23,709 nucleotides of DNA from CAYZPE01 sp964626625 (lineage in GTDB: Bacteria; Patescibacteriota; Minisyncoccia; Phycocordibacterales; CAYZPE01): the NCBI GenBank assembly GCA_964626625.1, contig CAZVFV010000008.1, positions 1 through 23,709 on the forward strand, in the 5' to 3' direction. The notes beneath the pieces were generated by a model. That model did no database searches. It saw only the letters and a program-made list of their open reading frames with translations, and was not told the DNA's origin. Below, one piece after another: positions 6,781 through 13,739 of the stretch; position 1 is the first letter of the stretch; each line of letters starts with the position of its first letter. The translations under genes were made by a program, and so were the position numbers.

Positions 6781-7728
6781 TTAAAGAGAGTTTGAAAAAA
6801 TAACCCTGTCTGAAACCTCGCCCCCATTTCCTTGAGGATTCGATAAATGATTTGGACCAGAAGAATCTCCCCACCAATTATTTTCAGCAAAAATTGTGTC
6901 GCTAGAATCATTAAGGATTGCGTATTCAGTATTTCCAAATAAAGAACTATTTTGGATTGTCTTTACTAGTCCAGCATAAACATTTGGAATAAATATATTA
7001 CGAATTTTTATCAGTATAGGAACATATGGTTCTTCTACAAAAATTCCAATACTATTATTTTTTATTATAGAGTTTTGAATTAAAAATCCTCCATCAACAA
7101 CTCGTATTCCATTACCAGAAAAACCACTTATGGTTGAAGATGCAACAGAAAGAGTTTTTGAAAAATTACCAAATAAAACTCCGTGAGACTCACCTGTATC
7201 TAAAGTAACCTGTTCAAGTGCCAAACCTCCGTACACAGAAATAGCTGGATTCGTAAATGTATAAGAAATATTTGTATTAGAGATAGGAGTAAATTTACCG
7301 ATCGTTAGACCCTCACTAAAACTTATATCAGCATGATGAATCTCAGAATATAATCCATTCACAACAACATTCCAATCATACTCACTTGAAGCATTAGTTA
7401 ATAAACCATCACTATTTGAGTCACCGCCAACAGAATCATTAGAAAAAGAAGTAAGGTACACTTTTTCATTTTCTATTCCCAGAACCTTTAAAGACCCGTC
7501 AACAAAAAAAGAGCTTCCGCTCTTAAATTTAACTATTACTCCCGGATTAAGTGTGAGCACCTTTCCATAAAACACAGAGACCTCACCTTCGACAACATAA
7601 GGATTGCCCACTTTATTCCAAACTGTATCTACCTCTATATCAGAAGAAACTACAGTATATCCAAATACAACACTTGGAATACAAAACAAACCAAGAACAA
7701 TAAGAGAATTTTTTAAGCTATATTTCAT
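6781..7728 (-). CDS. Secreted right-handed beta-helix protein; N-terminal half of a split lipase gene
   Basis: This 315-residue protein has a clear signal peptide (residues 1-23, MKYSLKNSLIVLGLFCIPSV then VFG-YTV). Parallel beta-helix repeats follow, rich in Val, Ile, Asn, Ser and Gly (for example NSIIKNNSIGIFVEE, QNSSLFGNTEYAILNDSSDT). It ends with NNWWGDSSGPNH and a VSDRVIFSNSL segment, typical of repeat modules where such helices close before another domain. The TAA at 6781-6783 is in frame with the downstream lipase, and only 10 codons separate it from the first possible initiator there. Without the stop the protein would be about 975 residues: signal peptide, beta-helix, LCAT lipase, shared domain, helical tail. 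The beta-helix would serve binding or presentation outside the cell. Confidence 0.75.
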   Translation of the reverse strand: MKYSLKNSLIVLGLFCIPSVVFGYTVVSSDIEVDTVWNKVGNPYVVEGEVSVFYGKVLTLNPGVIVKFKSGSSFFVDGSLKVLGIENEKVYLTSFSNDSVGGDSNSDGLLTNASSEYDWNVVVNGLYSEIHHADISFSEGLTIGKFTPISNTNISYTFTNPAISVYGGLALEQVTLDTGESHGVLFGNFSKTLSVASSTISGFSGNGIRVVDGGFLIQNSIIKNNSIGIFVEEPYVPILIKIRNIFIPNVYAGLVKTIQNSSLFGNTEYAILNDSSDTIFAENNWWGDSSGPNHLSNPQGNGGEVSDRVIFSNSL

Positions 7729-7803
7729 ATTTCTTTTATGAATAGAAGCTAATAAACTTTCCCGTTATTGTAAACCCATAAAAACACATTTTCACCCCAC
7801 CAT

Positions 7804-7812
7804 TGTGGATAA
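7804..7812 (-). promoter_or_regulatory. Perfect DnaA box (TTATCCACA), isolated
   Basis: TGTGGATAA on the + strand is the exact R1-type DnaA box on the minus strand. It is 6 bp from the RAYT-flanking element copy B. No cluster of further boxes was seen here, so it may be chance. Confidence 0.35.
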
Positions 7813-7817
7813 CTTAA

Positions 7818-7864
7818 TCTTTAAGGAGAGTCCTTAAAGACTTTTTGATGTGGTATAATTTTTA
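7818..7864 (+). repeat. REP-like 47-bp element, copy B, upstream of RAYT and carrying its -10 box
   Basis: Arms TCTTTAAGGA and TCCTTAAAGA around GAG (7818-7840), 8-bp spacer, then TGTGGTATAATTTTTA (7849-7864). Copy B differs from copies A and C by one base in the conserved tail, which turns TGTAAT into the perfect -10 hexamer TATAAT (7854-7859) with an upstream TG. The RAYT ATG at 7866 is only 6 nt beyond the hexamer, so the transcript would be almost leaderless. Confidence 0.85.
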
Positions 7865-7865
7865 T

Positions 7866-8543
7866 ATGTCTCGCAAAAACACTCTCTCTGTTGATGAGTT
7901 TTATCATATCTTTAATCGTGGAACAGACAAAAGAACTATTTTTATTAATGAAAGCGACTATGTACGATTCATTGTCTTAATGTATATAGCCAATAATCCT
8001 GAACCTGTTTTTTTGCAAAAATTTAATGAAAAAAATAAAAATATTAAAGATGTTCTTTCTATACATAAAAAAGAAACCCTTGTTGATATCGGAGCCTACT
8101 GCCTTATGCCAAACCACTTTCACATACTAGTAAGAGAAAAAGTAGAGAATGGTACCAGTTTATTCATGAAAAAATTGTGTACCGGCTACTCAATGTATTT
8201 TAATAAAAAACACCAAAGAACTGGAACTCTTTTCCAAGGACCCTTTAAGTCTGAACATGTTACAGATGATATTCATCTTAAGTATCTTTTTGCTTATATA
8301 CACCTAAATCCAATAAAAATAATTGATACAACATGGAAAGAAGTTGGTTTAAAAAATTTAAACGAGACACGGATTTTTTTAAAAAAATATCAATATTCAA
8401 GCTACTTAGATTACCTAGAACAAGAAAGGGTTGAGAAGAAAATTCTAAATAGAGAGGTATTTCCGGAATACTTCTCTAACAACAAAAGCTTTGAGTATTT
8501 TCTAGAAGAATGGCTTATGTTTAAGGAGAAGGAGGATCTTTAA
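7866..8543 (+). CDS. REP-associated tyrosine transposase (RAYT, IS200/Y1-like)
   Basis: This 225-residue single-strand transposase of the HUH endonuclease superfamily starts at ATG 7866 (MSRKNTL). In-frame ATG/TTG codons further upstream fall inside the flanking repeat and its promoter hexamer, so I reject them. The HUH motif is in MPNHFHILV (His84-Phe-His86). The catalytic tyrosine is expected in LKYLFAYIHLNP (Tyr140 or Tyr144). An N-terminal YHIFNRGTDKR and a conserved RTGTLFQGPFKS segment are typical of the family. RAYTs are known to nick at palindromic REP sequences. Here the gene lies between two direct copies of a 47-bp palindromic element, and its TAA stop (8541-8543) lies inside the downstream copy. 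It is on the plus strand between minus-strand genes, as expected of an insertion. The active-site residues appear intact. Confidence 0.9.
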   Translation: MSRKNTLSVDEFYHIFNRGTDKRTIFINESDYVRFIVLMYIANNPEPVFLQKFNEKNKNIKDVLSIHKKETLVDIGAYCLMPNHFHILVREKVENGTSLFMKKLCTGYSMYFNKKHQRTGTLFQGPFKSEHVTDDIHLKYLFAYIHLNPIKIIDTTWKEVGLKNLNETRIFLKKYQYSSYLDYLEQERVEKKILNREVFPEYFSNNKSFEYFLEEWLMFKEKEDL

Positions 8544-8583
8544 GGACTCTCCTTAAATGAATTTGAGTGTGGTGTAATTTTAT
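8537..8583 (+). repeat. REP-like 47-bp element, copy C, overlapping the RAYT stop codon
   Basis: Arms TCTTTAAGGA (8537-8546) and TCCTTAAATG (8550-8559, 8 of 10 matching) surround CTC, the complement of the GAG loop of the other copies. After 8 bp comes TGTGGTGTAATTTTAT (8568-8583). The loop is inverted while the asymmetric tail keeps the same orientation. The RAYT stop codon TAA is at 8541-8543, inside the left arm. Confidence 0.85.
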
Positions 8584-8589
8584 TATTTA

Positions 8590-8629
8590 ATTATCTTATT
8601 ATCTTATTATCTTATTATCTTATTATCTT
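8590..8629. repeat. Tandem repeat, five copies of ATTATCTT
   Basis: Five perfect consecutive 8-bp units occupy 8590-8629, starting 6 bp after REP-like copy C. No coding capacity is implied. Confidence 0.9.
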
Positions 8630-8655
8630 CACAAGAGTTTTATTGTAGATGGTAA

Positions 8656-8796
8656 CTATTGGGATGTTTTTACAGAAGCTTGCTGGGTTGTTTCTTGATT
8701 TTTAATTGTAAAAGAAATAATCAGAAAACTAACCATAAGAATAGTAATAAAACCAAAAAAGAATTTGAAAAAAGTTTTATCGAGATATTTAAACAT
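8656..8796 (-). CDS. Small single-helix membrane protein, unknown
   Basis: This 46-residue reading frame starts at the internal ATG at 8796 (MFKYLDKTFFKFFFGF). One strong hydrophobic helix spans about residues 9-30 (FFKFFFGFITILMVSFLIIS), followed by a short polar tail rich in Gln and Thr. A 16-codon longer version from 8844 exists, but its extra residues are not membrane-like and would run into the GC-richer noncoding stretch. The shape (basic-aromatic N-terminus, single helix, polar tail) is plausible for a real small membrane protein. There is no homology evidence. Confidence 0.45.
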   Translation of the reverse strand: MFKYLDKTFFKFFFGFITILMVSFLIISFTIKNQETTQQASVKTSQ

Positions 8797-8897
8797 TCTA
8801 TAAGTATATAACGAAAAAGACTGTGCACAGCCCTTTTCGTGCACCAGTATATTCCTGAGCGAAGATTAGCCTCACTCAAGCGATGTCCCTCTCATAG

Positions 8898-9107
8898 TAC
8901 TTCGTGACAGAAAACAATTCATCTCCAGACACTCCATGGTAAATGACGGTAGNNNNNNNNNNNNNNNNNNNNNNNNNNNNNNNNNNNNNNNNNNNNNNNN
9001 NNNNNNNNNNNNNNNNNNNNNNNNNNNNNNNNNNNNNNNNNNNNNNNNNNNNGGTATAAAAGCACTGATCGAGCTAGTTTCGCTCAGGGATAGTCTGACT
9101 GTCGTCT
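8898..9107. repeat. 137-bp repeat, copy 1, interrupted by the assembly gap
   Basis: The left 55 bp (8898-8952) are identical to 9212-9266 and the right 55 bp (9053-9107) are identical to 9294-9348. The 100 N between them replace 27 bp in copy 2, so the real copy is probably 137 bp. Flanking sequences of the two copies differ, so this is a dispersed direct repeat rather than a simple tandem array. Confidence 0.85.
8953..9052. other. Assembly gap of 100 N
   Basis: Exactly 100 N is a common scaffolding default and says nothing of the true length. Comparison with copy 2 of the repeat predicts that 27 bp, half of a strong hairpin, are missing, unless further repeat copies have been collapsed. Confidence 0.95.
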
Positions 9108-9211
9108 GTTAGTAAAGTGTGTGGTAAAGGTCGGACCTTGGTATGGAGCACGAGAAGTACTGTGTAGAACCTTCTTCAGGGCACTGCCAGACCATTCCAC
9201 CTCATAAATGA

Positions 9212-9348
9212 TACTTCGTGACAGAAAACAATTCATCTCCAGACACTCCATGGTAAATGACGGTAGTTAGACTGCCGTCATTGGAGGGTTCTGGGTATAA
9301 AAGCACTGATCGAGCTAGTTTCGCTCAGGGATAGTCTGACTGTCGTCT
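9212..9348. repeat. 137-bp repeat, copy 2, with strong stem-loop
   Basis: The intact copy has TGACGGTAG and CTGCCGTCA around TTAGA, extended by CTCCA / TGGAG, at its centre. A second hairpin, GAGC / GCTC, is near the right end. All frames checked contain stops, and the unit is GC-richer than its surroundings, which fits a structured RNA or mobile palindromic element rather than protein coding. The 8845-9412 stretch holds no gene that I can support. CCTGAGCGAA at 8854-8863 is complementary to TTCGCTCAGG near the right end of each copy, so a long-range helix is possible. Confidence 0.8.
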
Positions 9349-9412
9349 ACATAAACTCCTTCATGGACTCAAAAACAAAGAGTTGCGGGTAGGGTTTCCT
9401 TGGGTATCAAAT

Positions 9413-9463
9413 AAAAAAACGCCCGACCTAATTCCATCCGGATTGGCCAAGGGCGATTTTTTT
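9413..9463. terminator. Bidirectional intrinsic terminator
   Basis: CGCCC (9420-9424) and GGGCG (9451-9455) close an imperfect stem with an A tract on the left and a T tract on the right. It ends the minus-strand TPR gene, whose stop is at 9465, and could also end any plus-strand RNA from the repeat region. Confidence 0.75.
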
Positions 9464-9464
9464 G

Positions 9465-10127
9465 TTATTTCTCTAAACGTGCACTCATCTTTAAGAGATT
9501 TTCATCTTTTGGAATCTCTACCAAACCTTTATTTATAATACTCAAGGCTTTTTGTTTGTCTTGCATAACATCAATATAGAACTGAGCAGTTAACACATAA
9601 TACTGAGCTTCTTTAGGTGCAACAGCAATAGAAAGTAAAAATCTCTCCTCTGCCTTAACGGAATCTTTTAAGTTATAGCCATACAAAAACCCAAGATTTG
9701 AATAGATCTCTGGAGCATTTGAAGTAAACGCAAGTGCATACTCCCACATCTCTCGGGCACCTTCATAGTCATTTATAGCATTGAGGTATGAACCATATTC
9801 TATCCATTTATCAATACGTTTTGGATCTTGTTTTATTTCAGCAATAATATTTTTAATATTCGATTCAACAACCTTTCTTGTCTCTATAGGAAAAGAATTT
9901 GGAATAACAATCTTTCTATCTAATGAAGGTTGTTTTACATCTTCAATAGGAACTTCTTCAACGGTAATTCCCTCACCTTCAAAATCTATTCCGAGGTTAT
10001 TTTTTATGGTACTTGTTGCAACTTCAGTACTATCACTAACTGCTGTTTTACTCAGATCATTATATATGTACCAAGCAACTCCTATAGCAACTACCAAAAT
10101 CAATATAGGTATAATTTTATTTTTCAT
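9465..10127 (-). CDS. Membrane-anchored TPR protein
   Basis: This protein is 220 residues from the ATG at 10127 (MKNKIIPILILVVAIGVAWY). A longer frame from 10169 would begin inside the terminator hairpin at 10161-10188, so I reject it. Residues 4-21 form a membrane anchor. A Ser/Thr/Glu linker follows, and residues about 105-220 contain tetratricopeptide-like helix pairs (WIEYGSYLNAINDYEGAREM, then IYSNLGFLYGYNLKDSVKAE, then YYVLTAQFYIDVMQDKQKAL), with alternating small and aromatic residues as in TPRs. It probably acts as a protein-interaction scaffold on the outer face of the cytoplasmic membrane. It lies directly after the giant surface-protein gene but is separated from it by a terminator, so it likely has its own promoter or depends on read-through. 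Partner unknown. Confidence 0.75.
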   Translation of the reverse strand: MKNKIIPILILVVAIGVAWYIYNDLSKTAVSDSTEVATSTIKNNLGIDFEGEGITVEEVPIEDVKQPSLDRKIVIPNSFPIETRKVVESNIKNIIAEIKQDPKRIDKWIEYGSYLNAINDYEGAREMWEYALAFTSNAPEIYSNLGFLYGYNLKDSVKAEERFLLSIAVAPKEAQYYVLTAQFYIDVMQDKQKALSIINKGLVEIPKDENLLKMSARLEK

Positions 10128-10160
10128 AGAAGGTCTATTGTACAAAATTTTAGACAAAAC

Positions 10161-10188
10161 AAAAACCACCCCTTTCGGGGTGGTTTTT
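10161..10188. terminator. Terminator of the surface-protein gene
   Basis: AAAAACCACCCC, loop TTTC, GGGGTGGTTTTT: a perfect 12-bp stem with a T tract, 50 bp beyond the stop codon of the 1166-residue protein. Confidence 0.9.
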
Positions 10189-10238
10189 GCAACTTTTCTT
10201 AGAGTGTCAACCGATTTGGTTGAGACTTCACCTAAGAG

Positions 10239-13200
10239 TTAGTTTGAACGAGTCTGGATAAGACCACTTGAAGGCAAGCCTTGTATAGTGAATCCGTTTG
10301 TCCAGTCTACATGACTTACAAGAGATGTAGTTGTTGCATTTGGTGACCAAATAAAGTCATCGTTTGCATCTGCATCAATCGTAGCTTCGTTACCCATAAA
10401 CGCTGCAAGTGATGGAAACGCTGAGTCTCCGTCAAGTGTAGTTGTAATTGAGTAAGTTGTAGCAGATCCTGTAACAGTACCTCGAACTTCGAAGTATCGT
10501 GTACCACTAGCAGGAACTTGAATCGTTGTTGTAGCACCCGCTGATGTTTGAGCGTAGAACTCAAGAGTTGGGTTGCTTGTACAACCAGATGTACATCTGT
10601 TTGCAGCCATCAACTGACCTGAGTTTGTAACACCTGACACCGGCTGTGAGTATGAACTATCAGTAAATCCGAAGATGTTTACGTTAGTTACACTCGCTGA
10701 TGTTGTTGAGATTGTTGTTGAGAATTTCAAGAGACCAACTGGGCCTGCTGAATTTGCAGTAACTTTAAATCTCATCAAGCGACCGTCTGCAATACCACTA
10801 GCAGGAAGTGTGTCGAGAGCCAAAATCGGATATGACTTGAATACTCGAATTCCTGAAGCTGACGTTGAGCCAGAAGCGTCTATCTTTGTACCTGATGATA
10901 GACCACTTCCTTGTGTATTGCTGTTGCCGTCTACATTGACTGCAATCAAGTGACCTTGTGTACCTGATTGATTTGTACCAATGTTTGCAAGGTCAACCTT
11001 AATTGTAAGATCTTTGTCCTGATCTTTAGGAAGTTCAACAAAATTTATTGGTTTGTCATCTGCGTCGAACGAAGACAACGTAGATGTTGCGTTTGTAGAT
11101 GAACCTGTAAATACAGCCTCACCAACCATTGTTGCACCATCGTAGATAGACACCTTAACAAGATCAGCAGCAGAACTTGATGCTGAGTTTGTAAGTGTTA
11201 GTCCAATTCTTTCAAGATTTACAGCTTCGTTTGTTGAACGGAATGTAACAACATTAGCTGTAACACCTGTTGAACCAGCAGCTGAAATTGAAAGTGATGG
11301 TGTAGAAGGTGAGTTTGTAATTGTAAGTGAACCAGCTGAAGCGATAGTCATTGTAGGACCAACGTTCGCTGTTACTGTTTCTGTCACATCATTTGATGAA
11401 GTTATTCCAGTCACTGTGATTGACGGTGAAGCTGAAAGACCCCATTTAAATGTTGATGAAGAAGTTGCTGATCCAGATAGATTACATTTTACAGCAAGAG
11501 TCTTAACTGTTCCTTTAGGGATAGTTAATGATTGATCAAGTGTAAATGTAACATCAGATGCAGCGTAACCTTGTACATTTGTAGGATTAACAACATTTGA
11601 ACCAGTGTTTAGACCAGTTGTTCCATCAAAGAGCTGACAAGCTGTAAGATTTGTTGAATCTCCAGTTGCTGTGATCTTTAGAGGGATTGTTGAGAATCGT
11701 ACATCTTCACCAGATTGTGAAGCATCTAACTGAATGTTAGAGAATGTGAATCCGTTAAGTCCAGACACAATTGTCTGAGCAGAAGGTTGTGATGAAACAC
11801 TAAGAGCCAAAGCAGCTGCCTTAACTGTCATTGTATTCATAGACAACGCACCTTGAGTCAGAGTAAGTGTGTTTCCAGAAACCTCACCTCGGACAGTTGT
11901 CCATCCAGATGAAGGTGTTGTTGAAAGCACAATTGTTCCACCGTTTGTGAATGTTGAAGGTAATTGACCTTTAACTGAGTACGTACTCTTTCCAAGTGGG
12001 AAAGTGATTGTGTCAGTAAAGGTTAATGTTGCTCCTATGCCAGATGCATCAACTGGACCTGCAACAGTAGCGCCATTTTGATCAACGATTGAAACGTTAG
12101 TCAAAAGACCTGCTCCTGTTCCTGATGTAGCCACAGTTATAGCAATTGTTTGAACTGAGATTGCTTCACCTTTCACATCGATTTCAAATCCACCTAATGG
12201 TTGATTTGGAACGTTTACTGCAACGTTTTGTGCAGCAACGGTGTTTGATTTAGTAATTGTCGTTACTGAACCAGCTGAGATAGTTACTACAGAACCATCG
12301 AAGAATGGTGTTCCTGTTGTGAACTGTGATGAACTATCACTTGCTGTAGCAGTTGAAGAAGCTGAAGGAGTGATTCCGTAACCAAACAGCTCGCCTGAAA
12401 CATAGATGTCTGAAGACTTGTCTATATCAAAGACAACTGTTCGGCCAGAAGCATTTCCACCAACAATATCTCCTTGAACATGAATGTCCTTAGAGAAACC
12501 TTTATCAATCAAGATTCCTGAACCAAATGAAGCTGTGTAGTACTTACCGTCTTTTGAAACAACCATATCGTATGATGTTCCGTCTACTACAGTCTTTAGG
12601 TTTGCAAGGTCATTTGATGACACTGAACCAGTTTGGTTCCATCGTACTGAGTGAAGTCGAACTTGTTCTGCTGATCCTGATGTTACGCGGATACCAGCAA
12701 ATTTGTAACCAGTTGTTCCAATTTCTTTTGTTGAAGAAGTGTTTGGATCAAATGATGATACAGCAAGTGTCGCTGAACCAAGTGATAATGAAGCGTTGAT
12801 TGTGTGAAAAGCTCCTGTGATTGGAAGTGATCCAACAACTGTAGCTCCTGTATTGATACCAACAACTGTAAGTGAAGCAACTTGACCTGCAAAGTTTGTC
12901 AAAGATGCATTCATGTTACCAGCGATTGTATATGTTCGAGATGTTCCAGCTGGAACTACGAAAGCCTCGCCAACAACAACCTGATGGTTGGAGTTAAGAG
13001 TCTTCGCAACTCCGATCTGAAGACCGTTTTGGTCTAAGAGAACAACTCCTGAGAAAGCAGAATCTTGTGCAAGACCTGTTCGCTCAACAGTAATACTGTT
13101 CACTGTTACGTCACTTCCTCCCGCTGTAAGTGTTACGCGAGTGAAAGGGATACGAGCTGCACTTTGTGGTGCAAGACTAGCTGATGGTTGTGAAGCTGCT

Positions 13201-13739
13201 GAAACTGTAAGAGTTCCTGCAACGCCTGGAACTGTCGGTCCTGGTCCTATTGGTCCTACTGGGCCAGTACTCATTGAATTGAGCTTAGCTCGTGTGATAG
13301 GACCTACATAACCAACTGCTGGTGTAATTCCATATTTTTGTTGGAATTTGATAACACCTGCTCGTGTGATACCGCCAAAGAAACTTGTTTCGTTCCCTGG
13401 TGAACCGGCACCTACTGTTGCTAATTGTGCTCCGTCAATGCCGTTAAGAACCTTTTGTAGATTCATAACATCTTGTCCAGTACTGTTCATTGTCAGGTCT
13501 GTATTAAATACATACCCTGTTGAAACAGAACCAGGTGTTCCTCCTTGTAATGATGATAGTTGTGCTTGCAATGTTGTGATCATCGAAAGCAAACTATTGA
13601 TCTGCGCTGTAAGGTCTGAAACAGACTGAGCTTGTACAGGGGCAACTGCGCCACCTAACACGAGACTCAAAGCCATCGCAAATCCTACAAAACCTGAAAC
13701 CGCTTTTGCAGTCTTAGATTTGTTTGAATAAATACTCAT
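10239..13739 (-). CDS. Very large secreted surface protein with peptidoglycan-binding domain
   Basis: This 1166-residue protein has a signal peptide (residues 1-37; hydrophobic GFAMALSLVLGG, cleavage near APVQAQS). A short coiled coil follows (about 38-66, SDLTAQINSLLSMITTLQAQ). A PG_binding_1-type domain (about 77-157) contains QDVMNLQKVLN, GGITRAGVIKFQQKYGI and VGPITRAKLN. A Gly/Pro collagen-like linker (about 158-172) leads into roughly 980 residues of Ser/Thr/Gly/Val-rich beta-sandwich repeats (TLTVSAASQPSASLAPQS and similar). The end (WTNGFTIQGLPSSGL) has no membrane helix and no recognised sorting signal. I infer an S-layer-like cell-surface protein held by its peptidoglycan-binding domain, possibly an adhesin. 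The gene has its own long, structured leader and a strong terminator, as expected for an abundant product. The repeats are too diverged to count by eye. Confidence 0.85.
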   Translation of the reverse strand: MSIYSNKSKTAKAVSGFVGFAMALSLVLGGAVAPVQAQSVSDLTAQINSLLSMITTLQAQLSSLQGGTPGSVSTGYVFNTDLTMNSTGQDVMNLQKVLNGIDGAQLATVGAGSPGNETSFFGGITRAGVIKFQQKYGITPAVGYVGPITRAKLNSMSTGPVGPIGPGPTVPGVAGTLTVSAASQPSASLAPQSAARIPFTRVTLTAGGSDVTVNSITVERTGLAQDSAFSGVVLLDQNGLQIGVAKTLNSNHQVVVGEAFVVPAGTSRTYTIAGNMNASLTNFAGQVASLTVVGINTGATVVGSLPITGAFHTINASLSLGSATLAVSSFDPNTSSTKEIGTTGYKFAGIRVTSGSAEQVRLHSVRWNQTGSVSSNDLANLKTVVDGTSYDMVVSKDGKYYTASFGSGILIDKGFSKDIHVQGDIVGGNASGRTVVFDIDKSSDIYVSGELFGYGITPSASSTATASDSSSQFTTGTPFFDGSVVTISAGSVTTITKSNTVAAQNVAVNVPNQPLGGFEIDVKGEAISVQTIAITVATSGTGAGLLTNVSIVDQNGATVAGPVDASGIGATLTFTDTITFPLGKSTYSVKGQLPSTFTNGGTIVLSTTPSSGWTTVRGEVSGNTLTLTQGALSMNTMTVKAAALALSVSSQPSAQTIVSGLNGFTFSNIQLDASQSGEDVRFSTIPLKITATGDSTNLTACQLFDGTTGLNTGSNVVNPTNVQGYAASDVTFTLDQSLTIPKGTVKTLAVKCNLSGSATSSSTFKWGLSASPSITVTGITSSNDVTETVTANVGPTMTIASAGSLTITNSPSTPSLSISAAGSTGVTANVVTFRSTNEAVNLERIGLTLTNSASSSAADLVKVSIYDGATMVGEAVFTGSSTNATSTLSSFDADDKPINFVELPKDQDKDLTIKVDLANIGTNQSGTQGHLIAVNVDGNSNTQGSGLSSGTKIDASGSTSASGIRVFKSYPILALDTLPASGIADGRLMRFKVTANSAGPVGLLKFSTTISTTSASVTNVNIFGFTDSSYSQPVSGVTNSGQLMAANRCTSGCTSNPTLEFYAQTSAGATTTIQVPASGTRYFEVRGTVTGSATTYSITTTLDGDSAFPSLAAFMGNEATIDADANDDFIWSPNATTTSLVSHVDWTNGFTIQGLPSSGLIQTRSN

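Noticed and set aside
293..6783. Stop-codon reassignment to explain in-frame TAG and TAA
   Set aside because: Different stop codons are involved (TAG at 293, TAA at 6781) and both also serve as normal terminators of intact genes here, for example TAA in rplL and TAG in the lipase.
7845..7865. Earlier TTG/ATG starts for the RAYT gene
   Set aside because: These codons lie within the flanking repeat and its -10 hexamer; the family start MSRKN follows.
8797..8844. Longer start for the small membrane protein
   Set aside because: The added residues are polar and run into the GC-richer noncoding stretch; the internal ATG gives a typical basic-aromatic start.
8898..9348. CRISPR array
   Set aside because: Only two copies, each 137 bp, far above CRISPR repeat size, and no cas genes.
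8898..9348. Integron attC sites
   Set aside because: The palindromic unit lacks the RYYYAAC / GTTRRRY core sites and no integrase is present.
8845..9412. RNase P RNA, tmRNA or SRP RNA
   Set aside because: None of the conserved cores that I know from these RNAs could be found on either strand.
10128..10169. Longer start for the TPR protein
   Set aside because: The extra codons begin inside the terminator hairpin at 10161-10188 and precede the natural membrane anchor.
10316..13629. Several open frames of 69-93 codons on both strands within the surface-protein gene
   Set aside because: They are shadows caused by its low-complexity Ser/Thr/Gly composition; none has protein-like features.
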